Assembly (NCBI GenBank): GCA_034189135.1
Contig: JAXHVO010000090.1
Coordinates: forward strand, 1-61,974
Reading direction: 5' to 3'
Length of the DNA: 61,974 nucleotides
From: Thermodesulfobacteriota bacterium
GTDB taxonomy: Bacteria > Desulfobacterota > Desulfobacteria > Desulfobacterales > JAUWMJ01
Position numbers and translations under genes: made by a program
Part shown: positions 27,053 to 36,330 of the stretch, piece by piece
Numbering within the stretch: position 1 is the stretch's first letter
How the letters are laid out: each line of letters begins with the position of its first letter
Notes under the pieces: model-generated
What the model saw: only the letters and a program-made list of their open reading frames with translations
The model's database searches: none
What the model was told of the DNA's origin: nothing

Positions 27053-27862
27053 TTAAAAAACGATACGGTTTTGGCCACAAACCAATATCAGTTCAGATTT
27101 GCCAAAAGCACAGGCAAGTGTCATGTTAAGAGCCCGTCCCATTTCCACGGCAAGGGCGGTGGGTCTTGATTTACTGATCATCATCGGCAGATGCGCTCTG
27201 GCCGCTTTTTGCACCAGCTCATAGCTTATCCTTGAAGACAGCACCAGAACGCGGGCTTGAGACAACTTCCTGCTCATCAAGGCTTTCCCGATTGCCTTAT
27301 CAAGAGCATTATGCCGCCCCACATCCTCAGCAAAAGAGATCATTTCCAGTTGGTTGTCAAATATTAATGCAGCATGTGAGCCCCTGGTTCTCGGATAGTA
27401 AGTCTGTTTTTCGGAAAGCTGGTTAACGCAATCAAAAATTCGGTTAATTTCAACCTCAAAACCGTTTTCTGCCGGAGTTAATATCTGATAAAGGTCTTTG
27501 ATCAGCTCTTTACCGCAAATTCCACAACTGGTTTGGCTGACAAAACCCCTCCTGTCAAGAAGGTGTTGAATTTTTTCGCGCCTTTCAGGTTTGAGTCGAA
27601 TATCAATCACATTCGGATCCAGATCTTTACAATATCCGATGGTGATGAAATCATCGACGGAATCCGCAATCCCTTCCCCAAGGCTGAACCCGGCCGCATG
27701 AAACAACTCTTCCCCAGGTGTCCTCATTACCACTGAATAAGGCTTCTCGTCGATACGAATCAAAAGGGGCTCCTCTCCGATCAATTCAAGCGAACTGTTC
27801 CGGCAGACCCCTTTTTTACATCCAACTGCCTGATAAGTTTCAGTAATTTTCCCGGCGCCCAA
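27053..27862 (-). CDS. fdhD: FdhD, sulfurtransferase for formate dehydrogenase-type cofactors
   Basis: Carries sulfur from the cysteine desulfurase to the Mo/W-bis-pterin cofactor of formate dehydrogenases. The 269-residue protein has the redox CxxC in QTSCGICGKEL (near residue 120) and the EDVGRHNALDKAIGKAL segment near 185, both diagnostic. The start is TTG at 27862 after AGGAACC. It lies downstream of bamF in the same direction, separated by a 220-bp palindromic element. No formate dehydrogenase gene is in the window, so the adjacency to a tungsten enzyme cluster is notable but not proof of a joint role. Confidence 0.92.
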   Translation of the reverse strand: MGAGKITETYQAVGCKKGVCRNSSLELIGEEPLLIRIDEKPYSVVMRTPGEELFHAAGFSLGEGIADSVDDFITIGYCKDLDPNVIDIRLKPERREKIQHLLDRRGFVSQTSCGICGKELIKDLYQILTPAENGFEVEINRIFDCVNQLSEKQTYYPRTRGSHAALIFDNQLEMISFAEDVGRHNALDKAIGKALMSRKLSQARVLVLSSRISYELVQKAARAHLPMMISKSRPTALAVEMGRALNMTLACAFGKSELILVCGQNRIVF

Positions 27863-27878
27863 TGGTTCCTGTTCCTTT

Positions 27879-28098
27879 TATACTGTTTGCCATAAATATG
27901 TTCCGTTTTAAATTAGGAAACTGTCTGAGTGTATTAGAAATCGTTAAGAAAGAACTTAAATGCAATATGGTTAATTGATTGTAGCCGTTGTCATACCGAA
28001 ATTAATTATCATAAAGACAGTGGGTTCTTTCTTTAGGATTTCTTATATACGAGTTTTTCATCGTTTAAAACGGAATATATTTATGAGAAACAGTATAA
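27879..28098. repeat. Long imperfect palindrome, family C (MITE-like)
   Basis: Two ~75-base arms are inverted copies, beginning TATACTGTTTGCCATAAA on the left and ending TTTATGAGAAACAGTATA on the right. They share TTCCGTTTTAAA near the outer ends and AAGAAAGAAC near the centre. The 70-base centre is unique. A single arm recurs at 25345-25390. It fills most of the gap between bamF and fdhD and carries no gene. Confidence 0.75.
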
Positions 28099-28174
28099 AG
28101 TATACTGCCTCAAGTTTACACCCTCATGAGTTTATAAATTTCTGCCCATGCTTTAATCGGTATAAGAATTTCGT

Positions 28175-29011
28175 TTATTTCTTTTTACTTTTTCTGACTA
28201 TCGTTCTTTCTTCTTCAGGAATAGGGAGCGGAACAGGTTCACCGGAAGACTTTTGCACCGCACCAAAGCGGGGGGGGCATGCGTCAAGGCAGGTTCCGCA
28301 CTTTATACACTTGTCTTGGTCAATGACATGGATCAAGTTCTTTCCGCCTGTAATCGCCTCTACAGGACATCGCTTTGCACAAATCATACAGGCCTGGCAC
28401 TTATCCGGATCAATATAGTAGGAGGGAACTTCACTGAACAACTCGTCTATCTCTTCACTGGTGAAACAGCCGTCGTACTCGTCTTCGTTTTCAATACGTA
28501 AATCCAGCTTCTCCCTTTTTGCCATTTTAATGTAGGGGATCAGCTTTCTAACTTCATCAAGTTTAGCTTTTAATTCATCCTGGGGTAATCCTTCTTTTTT
28601 TCCCAGAGGCCCTATCTCCCTCACCTTGTTGACAAACGCATCAGTCACTTCGGTCAGAAGGATTCCATCACCGGAAGACATGAATTTGATGTTTAACCTT
28701 TCCGGATTCAGCCCGATGTGTTCCATTAATTTTCTACATAGAAGCACCATGTTTAGTGCGTGGTAATTTCCATGAGTAAGATAGTTGCACTCGTTAAGCC
28801 GGCAACCACCAATGAACACCCCATCCATTCCATTTGCAAAGGCTCTGAGTACAAATTCCAGGTCGACTCTACCGGAACACATGACGCGAATAAACCTGCT
28901 TTCGGTTGTATATTGCAGTCTGGAAACTCCAGCCATGTCAGCAGCGCCGTACGCTCACCAATGGCAGACAAAACCCAATATTTTTGGTTTAAATTTAAGC
29001 CCTGTACTCAT
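28175..29011 (-). CDS. bamF: BamF-like selenoprotein (MvhD domain plus ferredoxin domain), TGA read as Sec
   Basis: Electron-transfer subunit of the class II benzoyl-CoA reductase complex. From the ATG at 29011 (after AGAGGTGAT) the frame runs 18 codons to an in-frame TGA at 28957-28955 and continues to 28175, giving 278 residues with selenocysteine at position 19. The context is GFVCHW-Sec-AYGAADMAGV, where MvhD relatives have Cys or Sec in CxWC. The MvhD part (to ~120, with RVMCSGRVD and GGCRLNECNY) is followed by two [4Fe-4S] motifs, CQACMICAKRC and CIKCGTCLDAC, near 195-235. A predictor that stops at TGA would start at 28936 and lose the N terminus. A GUU-loop hairpin lies 22 bases past the TGA. 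Confidence 0.9.
28920..28932 (-). promoter_or_regulatory. Possible SECIS hairpin in bamF
   Basis: Within the bamF coding sequence on the minus strand, CTGGA-GTT-TCCAG can form a 5-bp stem with a three-base GUU loop, 22 bases after the TGA. Bacterial SECIS elements are short hairpins just downstream of UGA with G and U in the apical loop. The stem is short, so this is tentative. Confidence 0.4.
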
Positions 29012-29062
29012 TCGTTATCACCTCTTTTATCAGTCATCCCGGCTCTATTTCTTGTTATAACT

Positions 29063-32000
29063 CTACACATCTCCAATCGCCGCATCCATGGGTGGGTTTA
29101 TTTGTTCCTCCGGAAGTGCCGCATCAATTTGGCTCAACAGTTCCTCATCGGTAAAATGTTTTAGAAAAATTGCCCCTGTGGGGCACTTTGCGTTACAAAG
29201 GCCATCTCCTTTGCAGATTACCGGATTAACCACCGCTTTTTTGCCCTGTTTGGTCTTACGAAACTCTATGGCACCATAGGTACAGGCCGAAATGCATGAC
29301 CCACACCCCATGCACTTTTTCTCATCCACTTCGCAAACAGAACCGGAAACGGTGACTATATCATGTGACAGAAGGGTTAAGGCCCGGCCTGCAGCACCGT
29401 ACGCCTGGTTAATCGCTTCCGGTATATGCTTAGGATAGTGAGCGATTCCACAAAGATAAACGCCTTCGGTGGCAAACTCAACCGGTCTTAATTTGACATG
29501 GGCTTCTTTGAAAAAATGATCCTCTCCCAAAGAGACTTTGAATAATTGAGATATTTCTCTGTTTGTTTGAGGGGGGATCACAGCAGCGGCCAAAGCAAGA
29601 TAGTCGGCATCTATGGCAAGTTTTTTGCCTAAAATAAGATTGGCGGTGGTGACCCTTAAAACAGCCCGCCCTCCCTCTTCCACGGCTTCTATCTGAGGTT
29701 TATCATCCGGCTCATATCGAATGAACTTGACGTCTTGATTCGACGCTTCCCGGTAATAATCCTCCATTAATCCATAGGTTCTCATATCGCGATAGATAAT
29801 GGTGATATCCATCTGGGGGTTTAACTGTTTTAGTTTCAAGGCATTCTTAACCGCATGGCTGCAACATACCCTGCTACAGTAATTTCTGTCTTCATTTCTG
29901 CAGCCCACGCATTGAATCATCACCAGACTCTTGGCGTTAATCAGCTTTTCTTCTCCTTTGTTGATTTGCTCTCCCAGTTCTAACTGGGTCAATACCCTTT
30001 CATCTTTTCCATAAAGGTATTCGGTGGGTTTATACTCATCAGCACCAATGGCGATAACGGCGACCCCGTGTTTTATCTCAGACACCCCTCTTTCAGATTT
30101 CACCTGGGTGACAAAGTTCCCCACATAGCCGGTCGCCTCTGTAATACTGGCATCAGTATATACATGTACCAAGGGGTGCTGGTAAACCTTACCTATCACA
30201 TCATGTAAATAGGCCTGAACATCCATCCCGTCCAGCGTATTATATATTCTTCTTGCTATTCCACCCAGTTCGGCATTCTTTTCCACCAGGTGAACCTCAT
30301 GCCCCTGTTTGGCAATGGAAAGCGCACAAGTCATCCCGGCGATACCTCCACCAACCACTAACGCTGACTTGTTGACCGGCAGGTCAATTTCCCGCAATGG
30401 CTCCAGGTGGCGAACCCGTGCCACCGACATCCGGATGATATCCTTTGCCTTTTCGGTGGCGGCTTCCTTTTCTTTGGAATGGACCCAGGAACAGTGTTCT
30501 CTAATATTCGCCATGTCGTAATAATATTGATTCAGCCCCGCCTCCCGCAGAGTATCCCGGAATAACGGTTCAAGGGTCCGGGGAGAGCAGGCAGCCACCA
30601 CCACTCGATTAAGCCCTTTCTCCTCGATCATGTCTGTGATTTCTTTGGCAGAATTGGTCGCACAGGAAAACAGCTGCTCCTGAGAGTAAACCACATCGGG
30701 TAAGGTTAAGGCATACTCAACTGTGTTAGGAACATCGACCACTCTTCCGATATTGGCCCCGCAGTGACATACAAAGACCCCTATCCTTGGCTCCTCTTGT
30801 GAGACATCCCTTTCAGGTGGATATATCCTTTCTCTGTTCAGCTTTCCTCGGCGGTAGTCAAGGAACTCACCACATTGGGAGCCGGCTGCGCTGGCGGTAA
30901 AAACCGACTCGGGAATATCGGTGGGACCTTGGAAAGCACCACTTACAAATATCCCGGGCCTGGTGGTCTCCATGGGATTGGAAGAAATTGCTTTACAGAA
31001 TCCGTGTGAATTGAGCTCAATGCCGAACTTCTTGGCCAACTGGTTAAACTCATGGGGGGGGGTCAATCCAACGGAAAGTACCACCATATCGAATTCTTCC
31101 TCTTTTACCCCGTCCTCGGGTGTAGAGTACCGTATGGTGACATTGTTGGTTTCCGCTTTCTCCTTTCCAATGGAGACGTAACTTCTGATAAATCGAACAC
31201 CGGGAAGTTTCTCTGCCCGTTGGTAGAAAAGCTCAAAATCCTTCCCATAGGAGCGGATATCATTATGAAATACGGTGCATTCGGCCTCAGGGTAATGATC
31301 TTTGGTCAAAATCACCTGTTTCTGGGTATAGGTGCAACATACGGCTGAACAATAGCTGTGACCGCCTTCGATAATCTGTCTGGAACCGACACATTGAATC
31401 CAGGCTATCTTTTGGGGATGCTGCCTGTCGGAAGTACGCAACACCTCACCTTCGTATGGCCCGGTGGCGCACAATACCCGTTCATAATCCATACTGGTCA
31501 ACACATTCTGCATCTTTCCATAGCCATATTCATTTCTCACCTTAGGATCAAACGGTTCAAGTCCGGGAGACAAAACGATCGCCCCAACTTTGACTTCCAC
31601 TTTCTCCGGTGTTTGATTCAAATCTATGGCTTCATTCTGACAAACGGCTTCGCAGATATGGCATTTCTTCTCTTTAAGGTAAAGACAGCTTTCATCGATA
31701 TAAGTAATCAGCGGAATTGCTTGAGAAAAGTATATATGAACGGCTTTATTCTGCGATATATCCTGATTATATGGATCCGGGTATTGGACCGGGCAGTATT
31801 CTACACAGGTACCACAACCGGTGCATTTATCCTCTAAAATGTATCTGGGCTTTTTAATCAGGGTGACTGTAAAGTTCGCCAATTCCCCTTCTACACTGTC
31901 AACTTCAGTATAGGTCAGGACCTCTATGTTGGGATGCCGGCCGACCTCGACCAGTTTGGGCGAAAGTATTCACATGGAGCAGTCATTGGTGGGAAAGGTC

Positions 32001-32185
32001 TTGTCCAACTGGGCCATATGGCCACCAATGCTTGGGGCTTTGTCAACCAAATAAACCTTAAAACCGGCAGTGGCAAGATCAAGAGAGGCTTGAATGCCAC
32101 TGATCCCTCCTCCAACCACCATTACGTCTCCGAAATTACTGTCAGCGTAACTGTTACAAAGCTGTTCAATTTGTTCTTTTTCCAC
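29063..32185 (-). CDS. bamE: BamE-like HdrA-family flavoprotein, selenoprotein with in-frame TGA
   Basis: Large FAD/Fe-S electron-transfer subunit, probably the bifurcation-type module of the benzoyl-CoA reductase complex. The full 1040-residue frame is 32185-29063 with selenocysteine at residue 72 (TGA at 31972-31970) in PTNDCSM-Sec-ILSPKL, the position of a conserved Cys/Sec in HdrA. There is a first FAD motif [16 protein letters not shown] (residue ~22) and a ferredoxin-like [12 protein letters not shown] second HdrA-like half has [16 protein letters not shown] (near 610), and the C-terminal clusters are [11 protein letters not shown] and [11 protein letters not shown]. Simple ORF calls would report a 71-residue fragment and a 939-residue protein. 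It lies 15 bases after bamD. Confidence 0.93.
31937..31954 (-). promoter_or_regulatory. SECIS-like hairpin in bamE
   Basis: On the minus strand CTGGTC pairs with GGCCGG (six pairs including G-U) around the loop GAGGTC, starting 15 bases after the TGA. The loop contains AGGTC, close to the AGGUCU apical loop of the E. coli fdhF SECIS as I recall it. Position and loop both fit a bacterial selenocysteine insertion element. Confidence 0.6.
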
Positions 32186-32200
32186 TTCTCTATTTCCTTA

Positions 32201-33370
32201 TCAGGTTTCTTCGGTTCCCATAATCGATTCCTGGATCATTTCCGTGATGTCTTTAATTTCTATCTTTTCGGTCACATCCAGGGTCAATCGGCTATCCTCA
32301 AAATTGGCGATGCAGTACGGGCAGCAGGTCACCAGTACTTCAGCCCCGACATCAATCGCCTGTTCCACCCTCAGGTCGGAAAATCTTTCACCTCTCGGGG
32401 TTTCCATCCAAATCCTGCCCCCTCCCCCTCCGCAGCAAAGGCTGTCTTCCAGTGAATCAGGCATCTCAATCAGCTCTAAGCCTGGTATTCTGTTTAGGGT
32501 CTCGCGGGGTTCGTCATATATACCATTGTGTCGACCCAGGTAACACGGGTCATGATAAGTCACCGCCTTACCACACTCCTGATTAAGCTCAAGCCTTCCT
32601 TCACTCACCAGTTCTGATAAAAATTGGCTGATATGAACCACTTCAAAATTCACTTTAAATTCGGCATACTCGTTTTTAAAGGTATGGTAGCAATGAGGGG
32701 AAGAAACCAGGATTTTTGTTACCCCGTTTTCAACAAACGTTTTGATGTTTTCCCTGGCCAAGGTTTTGAACAATTCTTCATTACCCGTCTTGCGGATGCT
32801 TTCCCCACAGCAATTCTCCTTGGACCCCAGTATACCGAAATCTACCCCCGCCCTTTTAAGTATATTGGCTGTGGCCACAGCCACCTTTTTTATTCTTGGG
32901 TCATAGCTGGGGTAGCAGCCGGGGAAGTATAAAATTTCCATCTCTTCGGTAAACGTTTTTACCCCCAGTCCTTCTGTCCAATCGGCTCTCTTTTTTCGCT
33001 CTTCATTTAACGGGTTGCCTTCGCCGGTGAGGCTTGCACTCACAGCGCGAATGGGACGAACGGGATCGGGGAAAACCCCAAATTCCGTGGCAATTCTGCG
33101 TGCGGATACCCCAATTGCGATTTGATCCACGCCCCTGGGACACCGCTGGGGACATCTTCCACAACTCGTACAGCGCCATATCTCTTCATTTTCTATCTCT
33201 GTCAAACCGAACATCGCCTGTCGGACGATCTTGCGCATACTAAAGTCTCTCACCCGGTTCCACGGACAAACAGAATCGCACAATCCGCATTCATAGCAAA
33301 ATTTGAAGGCTTCTCCACCGGTCTCTTTGATAAGATCGATGACTTCTTCTAAAGGTTCTACAGTCTCCAC
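32201..33370 (-). CDS. bamD: BamD-like iron-sulfur protein (HdrD/CCG-domain)
   Basis: Fe-S electron-transfer subunit of the class II benzoyl-CoA reductase complex. The N-terminal part has two [4Fe-4S] motifs, CYECGLCDSVCP and CTSCGRCPQRCP. The rest has two CCG (cysteine-rich) domains like the catalytic subunit of heterodisulfide reductase: YFPGCYPSYD with CCGESI, then YHDPCYLGRH with LCCGGGGGRIW and a final TCCPYC. From the GTG at 33370 (after AAGGGG) the protein has 389 residues. A TTG at 33430 is also in frame but overlaps bamC by 35 bases without a ribosome-binding site. Order and spacing match bamBCDEF. Confidence 0.9.
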   Translation of the reverse strand: METVEPLEEVIDLIKETGGEAFKFCYECGLCDSVCPWNRVRDFSMRKIVRQAMFGLTEIENEEIWRCTSCGRCPQRCPRGVDQIAIGVSARRIATEFGVFPDPVRPIRAVSASLTGEGNPLNEERKKRADWTEGLGVKTFTEEMEILYFPGCYPSYDPRIKKVAVATANILKRAGVDFGILGSKENCCGESIRKTGNEELFKTLARENIKTFVENGVTKILVSSPHCYHTFKNEYAEFKVNFEVVHISQFLSELVSEGRLELNQECGKAVTYHDPCYLGRHNGIYDEPRETLNRIPGLELIEMPDSLEDSLCCGGGGGRIWMETPRGERFSDLRVEQAIDVGAEVLVTCCPYCIANFEDSRLTLDVTEKIEIKDITEMIQESIMGTEET

Positions 33371-33395
33371 AGTCTTTTTTATCCCCTTCTTTGGC

Positions 33396-33941
33396 CTAAA
33401 TGGTTGAGCCCTTTTTTGACATTCGGGCAACGGTATCCATTATGGTCTGTATTCCATATTTGTCTGCCAATGATTCCAAGCCAATCTCCAGTTCCTCTTG
33501 CTCCTCCTCTTCTTCCACTTCCTCTTCCCTTTCCTCGTAAATCAGGGCATCATTTAAACACCATTTCACACACAGGGGCTCATCTTCATCCTCACACATA
33601 TCGCATTTTAGCGGAAGCCCCGAATCGGGCTCCTTGAACTCGTCTCTGGACGGACATGACGCCCTGCAAAAGGCACATTCTTCGTATTCCTTTCCGTCGA
33701 TCACATATTTATCTCTGCCCGCACATTCGGCCGGCGTATACTCTCCCGCGTATACCGGAACATATATGTCCTGCAGCGGATATCGAATCACCCGAATACG
33801 AGACCTCGCCGGATTATTGCTGCTATATTTGGGTGTAGCGTGATAGGCGGAGCAGATGACCTCACATGCCCGACAGCCATTGCACTTATCCACATCAACT
33901 TTTATTGTTTTAATCAGTTTCTTTGTTTTATCACCCTTCAA
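33396..33941 (-). CDS. bamC: BamC-like ferredoxin subunit
   Basis: The small Fe-S partner that binds BamB and passes electrons to its active-site subunit. The 181-residue protein has CNGCRACEVICSAYH (first cluster, residues ~20-34), a middle Cys set around CAFCRASCPS and CDMCEDEDEPLCVKWC (clusters 2-3), then an unusually acidic Glu-rich stretch (REEEVEEEEEQEELE, about 140-155). The gene ends 17 bases upstream of the bamD start and begins 17 bases after bamB. It resembles the two AOR-linked ferredoxins at 36633 and 41287 in general layout only. Confidence 0.88.
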   Translation of the reverse strand: MKGDKTKKLIKTIKVDVDKCNGCRACEVICSAYHATPKYSSNNPARSRIRVIRYPLQDIYVPVYAGEYTPAECAGRDKYVIDGKEYEECAFCRASCPSRDEFKEPDSGLPLKCDMCEDEDEPLCVKWCLNDALIYEEREEEVEEEEEQEELEIGLESLADKYGIQTIMDTVARMSKKGSTI

Positions 33942-33958
33942 AGTTCATGCCCTCCACT

Positions 33959-35965
33959 CTATTTTTTCTTTTTTGCTGCTGAAGCCTTTTTAGCAGAAAC
34001 ATTTTCATCATCCGTCAAGATCCCTCGCTGAAGGAAGTCTTCGCTCACGTAATTCAAACCCAGTTCATTTAAAGACTCCGTGGTGGGAATACCTTCCTCA
34101 TTCCACCCCTTGAATTGATAGTAGGTATCCAGAAGTTCCTTTTCAAGTTCGGGAAATCTTTTCTTCCAATGGTCCTCAGGGGGTTTCTCATCTTTTCTGC
34201 TCATGCCCCTTCTGATATTATTGGCTCTGACCAATGTCCGATACCTTTTGGCGGCCTGGGACAGTTTGTCTTCATCCATATCGATCCCGGCCCCTGATGA
34301 GATAAATTTCGGGTAATTGTGTATATGATAGGGAGGTTTAAGCGGAAATGAGGACAAACCGGCGCACATCCCGAGGGCATCATCAATGTAATGCATTTTC
34401 TCTTGCCAGTCGACAATATCACAGGACATTTGAACCGTTGGATAATAAGGATTTGAGTTTTCGCCGCGTGGTTCCCAGTCCAGAAAGTACTGCTTGAACT
34501 TTTCATCAGGAACCTGAAACCAGTCCTTGACAAACGCTTCTCGATGTTCTCTCTTAGGATAAGGCGCCTGGGGAAACTGTCCTTCAATCTGGGTAATGTT
34601 TATCTTTTCGCCGGTACAGTACATTAAAAAATAAACCGGATTCAGCATGGACAGTTTGAGAGGAAGCTGTTCATGCTTCTTAATATTATTGTGGGCATAT
34701 TCTTCCGCGCCGTTGCCGATCTCTTTTGCCGCCCAATAGGTACCATTGGCCAACACATCTCCTATTCCTTCCCGCCGGACAATTTTATCGAGTAAATAGT
34801 AGAATTTTCCCTCATTATCATCTGGCATTTTAGGAAAATCTTTATCCGTCAAAATGCCGTTTTCTAAAAGTTCAAGGGCAAAGGCCATCACTTGCGGGGC
34901 AGAGAACCCGTCCACCCCGTACTCCGTAGCGCTTTGAGCGATACCCAAACCAAATTCCAGATTTGACATGGCCGCCATGGTATAGGTCAGCTTGGAGAAA
35001 CATTTCATCATGTAGGTTGGCCGTCCCGGGGGCGAAATGGTTGCCCCGCAGGTCATGGGACAGTTATAGCAACTGATGAGTCGGGTCCGCATACTGTCCA
35101 TGGTTTCCATCCATTCTTTTTCGACCTCCTCGTTCCAAAAATCTCTCCTGCGCACGCGGGAGTTTCCCCACATGAAATTTTCGGTGTGCCACTTCTCATC
35201 ATGGACTTTCATCTCCTGTGGCGATCCAAGGCCGGCTAAAATAGGCATGACCCCAGGGATCGGATTATCATTACGGAATTTAATATATTCCAGCACTTCG
35301 TTGCAAAGCGCCATGTATTCCTCCGGTTGGGCGACATGAATATCTTTTGTTCCACGAACAACCACCGCCTTTACCCCTTTGTCTCCCATAACAGCGCCTA
35401 TTCCCAACCGGCTGGCACTGGAGCGTCCCTGTTCTATGGAAGCAAAATAAACCCTGTTTTCACCTGCCAGTCCGATGGCAGCTACCTGGGCTTTCGGCTC
35501 ATTCAATTCCTGTCGAATGAGTTCTGCGGTTTCAACAGCGCCTTTTCCTTTCAAATGAGCGGCATCACGTATTTCCACTTTGTCATTGTTTATCCACAAA
35601 TAAACCAGATCGGGGGATTTGCCGCGAAGGATGACTTTGTCATAACCGGCATACTTCAGTTCGGGTGCCCAAAACCCTCCCATCATGGAAAACGCCATTA
35701 ATCTGGTCTGAGGAGAAATGGTAGAAACAATGGTACGGTTACATCCTGTGGCTGGTGTGCCACATAAAAGGCCGGCGGCAAATATGAGTAAATTTTCAGG
35801 AGAAAAGGGTTCCACTTCAGGAGGAACCCTGTCCCATAATATTTTGGCGTTCGTACCCAGACCCCCCAGATAAAGCTCGGTGTCTTTTGGGTCCGTGGCG
35901 ACTCTCTCAATGTTTCCCCGGCTCAGATCCACTTCCAAGTTAAACCCTGTCTCTGCATACCTCAT
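33959..35965 (-). CDS. bamB: Class II benzoyl-CoA reductase catalytic subunit (tungsten AOR family)
   Basis: Reduces benzoyl-CoA to cyclohexa-1,5-diene-1-carbonyl-CoA at a W-bis-metallopterin, the ATP-independent dearomatising step of strict anaerobes. From the ATG at 35965 (after AAGGGG) the protein has 668 residues and begins MRYAETGF, strongly like Geobacter BamB as I recall it. Cluster ligands CYNCPMTC lie at residues 299-306. Glu251, His255, Glu257, His260 (QEMKVHDEKWH) and Cys322 (MKCFSK) fall at exactly the numbers reported for the BamB active site and tungsten ligand. That points to a true aromatic-CoA reductase rather than a generic aldehyde oxidoreductase. A start 36 bases upstream is less likely. 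Confidence 0.95.
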   Translation of the reverse strand: MRYAETGFNLEVDLSRGNIERVATDPKDTELYLGGLGTNAKILWDRVPPEVEPFSPENLLIFAAGLLCGTPATGCNRTIVSTISPQTRLMAFSMMGGFWAPELKYAGYDKVILRGKSPDLVYLWINNDKVEIRDAAHLKGKGAVETAELIRQELNEPKAQVAAIGLAGENRVYFASIEQGRSSASRLGIGAVMGDKGVKAVVVRGTKDIHVAQPEEYMALCNEVLEYIKFRNDNPIPGVMPILAGLGSPQEMKVHDEKWHTENFMWGNSRVRRRDFWNEEVEKEWMETMDSMRTRLISCYNCPMTCGATISPPGRPTYMMKCFSKLTYTMAAMSNLEFGLGIAQSATEYGVDGFSAPQVMAFALELLENGILTDKDFPKMPDDNEGKFYYLLDKIVRREGIGDVLANGTYWAAKEIGNGAEEYAHNNIKKHEQLPLKLSMLNPVYFLMYCTGEKINITQIEGQFPQAPYPKREHREAFVKDWFQVPDEKFKQYFLDWEPRGENSNPYYPTVQMSCDIVDWQEKMHYIDDALGMCAGLSSFPLKPPYHIHNYPKFISSGAGIDMDEDKLSQAAKRYRTLVRANNIRRGMSRKDEKPPEDHWKKRFPELEKELLDTYYQFKGWNEEGIPTTESLNELGLNYVSEDFLQRGILTDDENVSAKKASAAKKKK

Positions 35966-36171
35966 TTTTTTCCCCTTATGAATTATCTGAATCCGTAGCA
36001 ACTATGATGGGCCCTGGTTTTGTGCGGAATGACTTCTTTCTGTAAAAGAGAATCATCTCTAAATGCCCATCAAATAACTTGCCACAATTTTATCTAGACG
36101 AACATGCTAACTAAATGCAGTTTTTACAAATGCCTACCAATCTTTCCTGTTTTTTTTATTCTGATATTTAA

Positions 36172-36226
36172 TTACAATGTAGCTAAATTGTAACTACACT
36201 GATGCGTATTGGCTGTCAAGCAAAAA
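36172..36226 (-). promoter_or_regulatory. bam operon promoter with TGTAG...CTACA palindrome
   Basis: Read on the minus strand, TTGACA (around 36221-36226) is followed after 17 bases by TAGTTA. A 21-bp palindrome with TGTAG/CTACA arms (36178-36198) overlaps the -10, and a second nested inverted repeat, TTACAAT-N8-ATTGTAA, spans 36172-36193. The half-site word TGTAGCT also occurs twice at the GNAT promoter (25811-25832). Confidence 0.55.
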
Positions 36227-36330
36227 AAATCGTTTTTTAAGCGCCTGAAAGTGGTGGCACAGTCCAACTGAAGATAGTAATTCTCATAAATTTTCATGCC
36301 AGACCGGGCACAACGAAGCAGCAAACCTAA

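Noticed and set aside
31883-32185. A frameshifted or broken HdrA gene (71-residue fragment plus 939-residue ORF)
   Set aside because: The two parts are in the same frame, separated only by one TGA at a conserved Cys/Sec position with a SECIS-like hairpin, so selenocysteine is the better explanation than a pseudogene.
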